From Porites lobata (lineage: Eukaryota > Cnidaria > Anthozoa > Scleractinia > Poritidae): DNA of 64,000 nt. The notes below the pieces were generated by a model that searched no databases, was not told the DNA's origin, and worked only from the letters and a program-made list of their open reading frames with translations. Within the stretch, counting starts at the first letter, position 1, and each line of letters opens with the position of its first letter. Both the position numbers and the translations under genes were made by a program. The DNA lies in NCBI GenBank assembly GCA_942486035.1, contig CALNXK010000375.1:62001-126000 (forward strand), written 5' to 3'. Positions 39,801 through 51,800 of this stretch are shown one piece after another.

Positions 39801-42800
39801 TATCACTAGGGATATGTGTTTCCCACGTAGGGGAACACATATTACTAGGGATATGTGTTTCCCAGGTGGGGGAACACATATCACTAGGGATATGTGTTTC
39901 CCAGGTGGAGGAACACATATCACTAGGGATATGTGTTTCCCAGGTCGGGGAACACATATCACTAGGGTTATGTGTTTCCCAGGTGGGGAAACACATATCA
40001 CTAGGGATATGTGTTTCCAGGTATCACTAGGGATATGTGTTTCCCAGGTGGAGGAACACATCTCACTAGGGATATGTGTTTCCCAGGTCAGGGAACACAT
40101 ATCACTAGGGTTATGTGTTTCCCAGGTGGGGGAACACATATCACAAGGGATATAATATGTTTCCCAGGTGGGGGAACACATATGACTAGGGATATGTGTT
40201 TCCCAGGTGGGGGAACACATATCACTAGGGATATGTGTTTCCCACGTAGGGGAACACATATTACTAGGGATATGTGTTTCCCAGGTGGGGAAACACATAT
40301 GACTAGGGATATGTGTTTCCCAGGTGGGGGAACACATATCACTAGGGATATGTGTTTCCCACGTTGGGGAACACATATCACTAGGGATATGTGTTTCCCA
40401 GGTGGGGGAACACATATCACTAGGGATATGTGTTTCCCAGGTGGAGGAACACATATCACTAGGGATATGTGTTTCCCGGGTGGGGGAACACATATCACAA
40501 GGGTTATGTGTTTCCCAGGTGGGGGAACATATATCACTAAGGATATGTGTTTCCCAGGTGGGGGAACACATATCACCAGGGATATGTGTTTCCCAGGTGG
40601 GGGAACACATATCACTAGGGATATGTGTTTCCCAGGTGGAGGAACACATCTCACTAGGGATATGTGTTTCCCAGGTCGGGGAACACATATCACCAGGGTT
40701 ATGTGTTTCCCAGGTGGGGGAACACACATCACTAGGGATATGTGTTTCCCACGTGGCGGAACACGTATCACAAGGGATATGTGTTTCCCAGGTGGGGGAA
40801 CACATATCACTAGGGATATGTGTTTCCCACGTGGCGGAACACGTATCACTAGGGATAAATTATGTGTTTCTCAGGTGGGGTTAACCCATGGTTTTGGTCC
40901 AAAAATGGCCATTTTTCCAAATTTTTTTTTTTAGGCTATATAGGCCATGAAAATGTCTTTTATGATATTCTAGAACGAAAAAACGCCTTTCGAGGCTATG
41001 AAAACAAGAAGTTCAAAAAGTCCAAAAATTAACCTTTTTCCAAACGGGTTAACCCATGGTGTTGGTCCAAAAATGGCCATTTTTCCTACTTTTTTTTTTT
41101 ACGCTATATAGGCCATGAAAATGTCTTTTATGATATTCTAGAACGAAAAAACGCCTTTCTAGGCTATAAAAACAAGAAGCTCAAAAAGTTGAAAAATTGA
41201 CATTTTTCCAAAGGGGTTAACCCATGGTTTTGGTCCAAAAATGGCCATTTTTCCAAATTTTTTTTTTTAGGCATGATAGACCAGGAAAATGTCTTTTATG
41301 ATATTCTAGAACGAAAAAACGCCTTTCTAGGCTGTAAAAACAAGAAGTTGAAAAGTCGAAATATTGACATTTTTCCAAACGGGTTGACCCATGGTTTTGG
41401 TCCCAAAATGGCCATTTTTCCAACTTTTTTTTTTAGGCAATGTAGCCCAGGAAAATGTCTAGGGATATGTGTTTCTCAGGTGGAAGAAAACACATATCAC
41501 TAGGGTTATGTGTTTCCCAGGTGTTAGAACACATATCACTAGGGTTATGTGTTTCCCAGGTTGGGGGACACATATCACTAGGGTTATGTGTTTCCCTCGT
41601 AGGGGAACGTATATCACTAGGGATATGTGTGTCCCAGGTCGGGGAACACATATCACTAGGGTTATGTGTTTCCCAGGTGGAGGAACACATATCGCCAGGG
41701 ATATGTGTTTCCTAGTTGGGGGAACAGATATCGCTAGGGATATGTTTTTCCTAGGTGGGGGAACACATATCACTAGGGATGTCTGTTTCCCACGTGGGGG
41801 AACACATATCACTAGGGATATGTGTTTCCCAGGTGGGGGAACGCATATCACTAGGGATATGTGTTTCCCACGTAGAGGAACACATATCACTAGGAATAGG
41901 TGTTTTCCAGGTGCGGGAACACATATCTCTAGCGATATGTGTTTCCCAGGTGGGGGAAGACATATGACTAGGGATGTGTGTTTTCAAGGTGGGGGAACAC
42001 ATATCACTAGGGATATCTGTTTCCTACGTAGGGGAAAAACATGTCACTAGGAATATGTGTTTCCCAGGTGGGGGAACACATATCACTAGGGATATGTGTT
42101 TCGCAGGTGTTGAAACACATATCACTAGGGATATGTGTTTCGCAGGTGTTGAAACACATATCACTAGGGATATGTGTTTCCCAGGTGGGGGATCAGATAT
42201 CACTAGGGATATGTGTTTCCCAGGTGGGGGAACACATATCACTAGGGATATGTGTTTCCCAGGTGGGGGAACACATATCACTAGGGAAATGTGATTCAGA
42301 AGGATATGTGTTTTCCAGGGGGAAACACATCATCAGATATATGGATATGTGTTTCTTGGGATATGGGGGGGAACACATATCACTAGGGATATGTGTTTCT
42401 CAGGGATATGTGTTTCCCAGGGGGGAACACATATCAGTTAGATATGTTTTTGGGGAACACATATCACTAGGGATATGTGTTTCCCAGGCCAGGTGTGTTT
42501 CTCAGGTGGGGGGAACACATATCACAAGGGGAACACATATCAGTTAGATATGTTTTTGCCAGGTAGGGGAACACATATCACAAGGTATACGTGTTTCCAA
42601 GGTGGGGGAACACATATCAGAAGGGATATGTGTTTTCCAGGTAGGGGAACACATATCACTACTAGGTATATGTGTTTTTTAGTTAGGGGAATACGTATCA
42701 CTTGGGATATGTGTTTCCCAGGTGCGGGAACACATATCACTAGGGATATGTGTTTCCCAGGTGGGGGAACACATATCACGAGGGATATGTGTTAATATTT

Positions 42801-45800
42801 GATGTGTATTAGATTTCCAAAAAGATAACGTTATTGTACATGCATAGTTTAGGCTTTTAGTTTTGTACCAAGACTGTAATTTAATCAGTTTAAGCTTTTT
42901 CTTCTTATCCCCCATTTGTAAATTAACGTCAGAACTGGTGTACTTAAAGTTGTTTTAATTAAGGAGTAATTTTATGTTTTCTTTTTTTGATGGGTAGTGT
43001 TTGGATTGCTGTTTGATTTTTTGCAGGATTCTTTAAGTCTTGCAAGAGAACTTTTGAGGAAGAAAGCAGAGCTTGTTGGTAAGTTATTTAACACATAAAA
43101 TTATAGTAGGCAAGTCCTCTGAGCAAGAATAGGAATGCTGATTATGAAAGATTATAGGGGAATTTGTTATCTCTATTTATAGTTAGACAATGTAAGTAAA
43201 TATTTGTGGGGAAGTGATGTTATAATTTGCGCCAGACAATGGTCAGTGGGAACAGACTGCCTTCTGTTTAATACCACTCCACTTGGCTGAAGACTATTAC
43301 TTCTGTATCTGATCCTCAAAATCGATAACCAGAGTTAATACCATCAACTGAACTTTGACTCTGAAGGTGACTACCATACTGGTTGTCATCAGTCACTGTC
43401 AACAAGAGTCCTATTCAGGATTATGATCACCCGGACGATCATACTTCACCTACAATGAATGTTACCAGTCCTTGATAAGGATCTCTCGATGTGAACACTA
43501 GTAACATTTCTTTGGTATGCTCACAATTATCCTTGCCATATTGTAACGTTTTGATAATTTTTTTTACTCTTTATGCCTTCTGTAGAGTGACAAATGTACT
43601 TTTTATGTAATTAACAGTCCAGTTAGCTGGATTAAGGCATGATTTGTAGATTTTCTCCTTTCTGATCAGGTGAAGAGAGCAAAGTGCCCAACATGCAGGA
43701 TATAGTTCGCAAACTTCTCAATGCACTCTACCAGTCTATTATGAATCACGTGGTAAGATGTATTTTTAATTGAAGGCCTGTGACATGAAACTGCCTTCAA
43801 AAAATTCACGCAAAATACCATTGAAGTTTTCCAGGTACTTGTTGGACCTATTTGTCAGAAAAGAAAAATGCTCTGATTAGAATTGAAGGACACTTTTGAT
43901 TTCGAGAATAATGACAGTGTATTTAACATCAAGTCACACTGAATAAAGACCAACACCCAAGGCATTTGACCTTGTTGGACCTGCAAAGAATTCTGTAACT
44001 TAAACAACAATAACAACAAAACTATTGTGTATCTTGACCAAAAACTTTTTCTTCTCTTCAGCTAGAAGGTGACCAGAAAATGGCTTGACTAACTTGAAAC
44101 AGCACCAGCATTTTGAACAAAATCTCCAAGGTTTAATGAGTTAATTGATGGTATCTTTCCAATCTCAAATCAACAACATCATCTAAAAATAATGTCTTCA
44201 TTTATTACATTGGAGTTTTTCTTTTTTTGAATAATGATCCGTTGTTAATGTCTGGTCTGTTGTGTTGCTTTAAGGATGAGGAAGGGCGCTGTTTTAGTGA
44301 TTCATTAACAGAATTATCTGTTCTTCAAGGAGGTGGTAGCAAGTATGTACATTGTCTTTCAGACATTTATTCATGTTTTCAAAAACCTTGCTCTGTAACT
44401 CAGATAACATTGACGTAATTACATCAGTATTTATCAGTTTTCTAATTGCACCGTGTTTAATGTACAATGTCATTTATCCTATAACTCTAGACGCTTGTCA
44501 CTGATCAGTATCGGAGAAGCGCTCCGAAAGGTACGGGAAAGAATCTGCTTCTAAATTATCCACGTTATTGAACTTTTATGGTTCATTCACACAAAATGAA
44601 GGATTTAGAATTCACTTATGTATTTCTTTTCCAGGGCCAATACCGCAGGCTGGACAGATTTCAAGAAGACGTTTTTGCAGTTTTGGAGAAAGCCAGGGAA
44701 ATAAGTCGGTCAGATTCTGAGGTGAGTTGGCAATAGTTATTGACACCCATGGTTAACAACAACAAGTGGTAACAATGTTATTACTGATAGAGATTGAAAT
44801 TCCTATTCACGTTATTTGTGTTAGACAATGATACAGCAACCTTGTTCCCAGGTTTAGAGAACTCTGGGAACGAGTTTGATGATACAGCTGCCATAAAACC
44901 AATATTTTGAAAAAGTTGTTGTCACTCTACCAGCTGATGGCATAAAAATAATCAAGATATTGAGTGTGTGTGTATTAACGCTATTATGATGTCATGTGAA
45001 GTAATTTTCAACAGAAGTAATATCAAGTTTGATTTTTCCTAGATGTATGATGATGCTGTTGAGTTACAGCAGTTGTTTCTGAGCCAAAGGGACAAACTTT
45101 GTAAAGATGGTGAGAGGTTTGTGTCTCCAGCTCTTGTTATCATCAAAAGACACTTGTCACAGGAGCTGGATGAGGAAAGAAAAACCAAAGCTGAAGCAGA
45201 GGCTAAAGAAGATGCCAAGCAACAGGCCACACAGCAGACACAGGTGATCAGTAAAGACATGTTTTATTTATGGCCTTTCAGAATAAGGTTTTCTCTGCTT
45301 AAAACATTTGTCTTAGAAGGAGTGACATTTGGTGGATGCCTGACGTGCAGGGCAGGCATTTTTGGAGGGAGGGGGGAGTGAGCACTAGTATTCACTAGAG
45401 TGTCTTTTGCCTCTGTCACATGTTCAGCTCTCCCCAATCTTTCTCTACCTTTAAAATCAAAGATGATGACCATACACAGGAAAAGTCCAAAAAAAAAATT
45501 ACTTAGCACCCTGTTGCTTGAAGAATAGGCGAATACGTTTAATGAAAACTACTGATTACTGAAAGCACAACTGATTGGGATAGGGGTACAAAAAGAGAAA
45601 TTACGAGATGATAGGGGCAGTTCCTTAAACTGTAATAACAATTATAGCTGTGTTGAAGGAGTAATATGCTTCAAATCATGTTACAGGTACCAGTCAGTGA
45701 TGATGCATGTCAGCAGGAGATGACCTACAGAGAATTTCAAATCCATGTTGGGGATTTTGTCCTTGTAGAACCAAGGTAATTACTCTTAGTTTAAACAAAT

Positions 45801-48800
45801 CTTCAGAGGAATGGTCAAGTGATGAGCAATCTTGGCAGCCATGGCCTCATAACACTTCAGTAGAATTATTACTGTAGTAGGTTAAATCCATTCTCAGACT
45901 AAACTAGACGTGAGTATACATTGTTTTATTTAGGTTTTCCTTGTCTCATGGCCCTAAAATTGACCGAAGAAAACTACGGTTTAACCTTGGAACAGATTTT
46001 GTGACAACATAACCATTTCCTGGCATGACCACTGGAGGGGAAACTGGGGCCAAAGGAAGCTGGAAACATGTACACATCACTCAATCCAAAAGATTATGAA
46101 ACCCTTTAGCTCTTTAACCTGTCGAGGTCACATTGTCAATGTGGCATAACTTTAAAAATTTTTTTGAGATACTCCTTATGATTGACGCTAACAACTCTAC
46201 AAATTTCTCAGTTTAATGAGTATTTCTTCATCTTCCAGGGAAGAGAAACTCCAGCCGCATGTTGTGTGTGTTGAGAAACTTTATAAGGATGACAGTGGTG
46301 AACAGGTAAAGAATTGTTCCAAGTCTCTTGGGATAAACTAGGAATATATTATAACAGGCTTTTCCTTCTCTGTTTTTGTTAGAGACTGACGTGAATTAAT
46401 TATTCGTTTCTTGCTCTCTGTCGTTATGATATATTCCTACTAATTCACAATACACACTGTATTATGCAATGCTCATATATTTCACGGGACTTCCAGCTTG
46501 GGGATTTTTAAACACTTCTTTTCAATCTTGGTACTCTGAAAAATTCTGGAGTGCTTATATAACACAACAATAAAAAAGTGCTTGATGTGATTGATGTGCT
46601 TGATGTGCTTGACTTTAACTATCTCTCCATCATCAGTGGCTGTTTGGGACCTGGTTCTATCGACCTGAGGAAACATTCCACACTGCCACCAGGAAATTCT
46701 TAGAAAAGGTAAGAGCACCTCTATGCAGGCTGCTTCATGTACCAACAGTATTTTGTACCAATGATTTTAATGGCGAGTTCTTTCAAATTCTTGTCACTGG
46801 GGTGATAATAGCCTCCCACACAGACATTCTTAGGGCTTCGTCCCATGTTCCTGCCCTTGGAACTTCTAAATGGGTGACTAGCTAGGGTGATTACAGACAA
46901 ACTATAATACTATGATGCCATTGTTATTTGCCCTTTCAGGAATTGTTTAAGAGTGACTACTGTGCATCTTCTAAACTGAGTCAAGTGATGGGGAAATGCC
47001 ATGTCATGTTTGTTAAAGACTACTTCAAACAAAAACCCGAGGTATAATTCTGTTGGTATTATAATTTTGTGAGAGAAGGCCACAAACAGCACTTATCAAG
47101 GGAAAGGCTTATCAATGTAGCTTCTGTACAGTATTGGAATCTTTTGTCAACAAACGAAGATCTCAATATCAATGATACGTGTATGAGAATATACCGGGCA
47201 GTAAATATCTAGAATTATGTCTATAAGTGAAGTAGCTGTTTCTTTTACATCACAACAACACCAATTAAAAGGAGCTCTCATTTATTTTTTTATAGTTTAT
47301 TGTTATGTGTCATTTCTTTTGCAGAACTTCAAAGATGAGGACGTGTTTGTGTGTGAATCAAGGTACAATGTGAAGACGAAGACTTTCAAGAAGACAAAGG
47401 TAAAAGTCTCTTCTGTACAGCTTCTGTATTCTGTCTCTTGTCTCATGGCCTTGGAAACTTTTTATCATCAGTAAGACCCGTTACTGACTGAGTCACAGAG
47501 CTGGAATGGTTAACATGTTTCATTACACAGATTAATCATGATTTAGCTTCAGTTTCTAATTTTGTGTTCTTTTTTAAGGTTTGGTCTGTTCCTCGATCAA
47601 ATGTCACTCTTGTTACCAGAGAAGAACCTTTACAACCCAAGCGAGTGCCCTCTGTTTTTGCTGATAACAAAGAAAACAGAGTGCAGCCAATGGAAACTGA
47701 AGTGGAGGGTCAAATTCATGAGGATGTGAAGAAGGTGAGCATGGTTTAAACACTCCAGTCCTAAGGTTAAACATTTAAGTAAACTCTGAGTTTGTAAAAA
47801 ATGAAAAGCCGGGGTTTACCTCCAAAATATACATGCTGTCGTTCAATTTTTTTTCCTGTAATGCAAATTATATTTTCATACATTGCCATCTGATAAAAGA
47901 AAACAAAGGAGCATAAAATTTTTAGCAAAGGTAAGATTAAACAAAAAAACATGCATTAATTCATCAAACCTTCCAGCTACTTATCTTTTCTTCTGCTCCC
48001 CTCTTCTTCGTCTGTTTCTTTCCTGTTTCCTCTTTTCTTCATTCGTCGTTTCTTTTCGTCATTTATTTATTTATTTATTGCCAACAAGGCAGCCGAGCTA
48101 AGAAGCGAGGTTGACTCGGCGGCAGAATTATAACGCCGCGCAATGTAGGCAAAAACTCTCAAATTCTGCGTAACCCTCTAAAATTTGCATTTTTGACCAT
48201 ATTTGGGTGTAAGTAAGACGCCATATTTGGGTAGTGACATCATGGTCTTGTATTTACAACACGTGGTTCAAGATTGGGTGATTCACTGTGCAGCTGTTCG
48301 TTGTCTGTTCAAGAGGGCCCAACTGGTGAGCAAGCTTTAATACGATTTCTGGTTTGAAAGGGCAATTAGTGCTCTGGTTTGCTTTATAAATTGTGTTTAA
48401 AGCAGCAGCTGATCAAGGAATAGGGTTTTACGGTCAAATTTTTGTCAGAACTAGCTTGTTCTTTGCAGCGCTATTTACGCTGAGGTAGCGTGTTCGCTTC
48501 TCGACTCAGAACCAGGGTTTTCAGTGTTCTCTTTTCCTTTGTGAATTGAATTTTAAGCGGTAGTTGATCAAGGCATAGGGTTATATTCTCAAAACTTATA
48601 TCAGAACCAGCATGGTCGATTTACATTGAGCCAGTCCTCACCTTCCGTGAGGAATGCAACGTATTTGCGGACCTTTTTTTTAGAATTTATTTATGTCTTT
48701 CGAGAGATTTTGTCAACCAGCATGTTTTTTTGCTGCTCGATTTGCATTGAGACAGCCCAAAACTCCTGTGAGGAATGCAACGAATTTGCGGACCTTTTGT

Positions 48801-51800
48801 TTTGAACACTATCATTATGCCTTTCAAGACACTCTTTGTCCTGTGACACTCGCTCATTAGATCTTTGTATTTTATTGAAGTTTATATTTTTATACCTCTG
48901 ACACATTCCGCCCTATTCTTGTGCGCTTTTCACACATTTTACTTTACACCATATCTTTTCTTATGTATATTACCATGCGAAATACTTTTCTTATCCCTGA
49001 TGACGCTGTTGCTCGGAATTTAATTATTATTTTTAATTTCAGCAGTCAAAGGCCTCATTTGAACTATATTTTTCTTTCTAGCGTTTATAGCTTTGATACA
49101 ACGGAATTTTCCATGAAACATAAGTGCTAACTTGCTCATATTTACCAACAAAGCTTCAAGCCATGTTGTTATTGTTTAATAAAAGTGAAAGCCTAGAATG
49201 TGCCAAAGTTGTTGTTTTGAAGTTGAGTGCCATCCTTTTCTATAGCGGAATCCATTTTAAACCTCTAAAATTTAGAAAAAAAAAATATCTCGAAGATCTG
49301 AATAGGCACATTCTACAAAAGATAAACGAATTGGCCTCGTTGGCACTTGCCGCCGGAAGGTACCCCTAGTATATTTAATTAACCTCCTTCTCTTGCCTGT
49401 GATCTGAGTTCCCCACAAATGTCTGCGACAAGGATGACCATTAATGCGTTACTTTTAATAGCAGAGAAATTTACTTCTATGCCTGAGTGCTTTTTGTTTA
49501 ACTAGAATGTTATCCTGGAGTCACCTCAAAATGCAGAGGAGGGATGTACATACTACGAACAGTTTTGTGTCAGGGATACTCCTTATAAACTTGGTGAGTA
49601 GTCAGTTTTTTGCATTTTTTCCCTAACTTTATTCACTCTTTAATGTCTCTCCCAGGTATGTACATATGAAACTGTGTTAGCCTTAAGACATTTAAAAATA
49701 TTTTTTGTCGTCATGACAGTCATGAGTTCATGTGAGTCATTCACACCTTGTAAGGTAATCCAAGACAGTCTCGGTTTCCATGTGCTAAGTACTGGATTCC
49801 TTGAGCTGAATTCCGGATTCCAAAGCAAAGGATTCCAGATTCTGGAAAAATTAGTGGCTTCCGGAATCTGTCTTACCTTATATGGGGTAAATTAATGCTC
49901 AATTTGTGAGCAACATTAGTAACAACAAGGCTGCAGTGATAAGTTACAAACTCGTTTTTGTCCTTCTCAGGTGACTGCATATATGTAAGGTCAGATGAGG
50001 GTTATTTGTGTATGGCCAGGATTGATAAATTATGGACAGATAGAAGGTATGTAATGACCTATATGTCCAGCAAAGTCTGTTGTGAACACAAAACCTGTGC
50101 TGGCATAATCGTGCTGGTTGGTGTAACAAGTGTAATGAGCACTCCTTAACTTTTCTCTGTTATTGATTTTTGTACCTTTCCACGATCCATCACGCAGTCT
50201 CTATGAAACTTGAGGATAAAAAGAGACATAAGAATAAAATATTTGTTTCATTTTAGCGGTCAAACGTGGTTCCATGGTCCATGGTTTATAAGTCCAGCCG
50301 ACACTCAGCATCTTCCTAGCAGAATGTTTTATGAAAAAGAAGTATTTCTGAGTTCTCTGGAGGAAACCATGCCTGTTGCAAGCATTGCGGGCAAATGCTG
50401 TGTTCTGCCATTCAGGGAATATGTCAGATGTAAGATTATTTCTTGCTTTCTTTCTTTGCTTTATGTAACTGGGGAATTAAGGATCAATTATTGTTAGAAT
50501 GATGTTTTATTAGTCCCAGTTCAGACGCCGTACTTTTCATGTGCTGAGCCTAATTCGAATTAGGGCCGAGCGACCCAAATTATTTAGATTGGCTGAATGA
50601 TTCAGACGCCGATCATAATTCCACCAAGTGAGTCCTTTGAAGAAGTACAACAAAATGATAAGTTTTTGCATCACTGGAAACTTGGAAAAATAATCCGAGC
50701 CCCAGATAGGATTCGAACCCACAATCCTCCGTGATCTAGTCGGATGTTCTAACCACTGAGGTACTGGATACTCGACCAAGAGCAGTCACATAGTCAAACC
50801 AGGACAAGCACGTATGACTCATAACTGCATCACGTAGTCACATTAAGGCATATCGTACATGCAATCATCTAACCACCAAGTGAGTCTTTTTGTAGAAGTA
50901 CAACAAGATGATACGTTTTTGCATCAAATGGAAATTAAAAATCAATTTCAGCCGAACAAAATTCAAAAGCAGAAAAATGCTCGTTTCGGTCAAAGTGCTT
51001 GCAAAAGACGTTATTATAATTTGTGCATTAGGTTCGGGACATGAAAAGTTCAACGTCTGAATCAAAGCTATTCCAAAGTCGCTCTAAAGGCGGAATTCCT
51101 GGGCGAGCTAGGCGTGAAAAACGGCTGAGCTTTTCCATATTGAAGTAGGCGTTCCTAATTGATTCAGAAGTCAAACTTTTCATTAAAATTCAGTGTATTA
51201 GGTTCTGCTCGTGAAAAGGTCGGCGTCTGAACCGGACCTTAGCATGAGCAATCGGTGTCGTGGTGATAACTGAAAAGCAGAGATTAACTGTATCCTCCCT
51301 GCATTCGTTCAATGTACAGAGGGTCTCTTTCACACATCATGGATTGATTCCGTCATTCACTGACGGACGGACTGACTGACTGACCCAAATAATGAGATTA
51401 ACGTAGTGGTTTTGTTGCTGACAGGTCGCCCTACAGAGATACCTGAGAAAGACATTTACCTCAATGAAGCTCGCTATGATGAAGAGGAGGGACAGTTCCG
51501 AAAACTGAAAGGATTAAAGGTGCTTTGAAGTTTGACGGAAATATATTCATGAATAAATTACTCGTGAACAAATGAATGAATAGGCTGTTCAGTCGAAAAT
51601 GTTTGGTTTTACCAGAAGAGTGGATCTGGCTCAAAAATTGTTGTCGTCAAACAGGCAAACAAGGTAGTGAGGTTAATTCAAAATTGGTTATCATAGGGGG
51701 TTTCAAAAATTGTCGTTTTGGAAAAGCAGTAATCATTTTTCAAAGCAAATCGCGCTAACACCTTTCGTCCGTAACCTTCCCTCGCACGCTTCTACACCAC

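Noticed and set aside
39691..42793. CRISPR-like array
   Set aside because: Repeats of about 39 bp occur without unique spacers between them, in an intron of an animal gene with no cas genes. It is a minisatellite.
39641..42915. Long open frames on both strands (up to 359 codons) with a repeating 13-residue pattern
   Set aside because: They arise from the 39-bp tandem repeat, which is a multiple of three and stop-free in several frames. The array is intronic, and frames on opposite strands overlap fully.
50694..50776. tRNA gene on the minus strand
   Set aside because: The B box is perfect, but the acceptor stem does not pair well and the flanking tail is repeated nearby, so a tRNA-derived SINE fits better.
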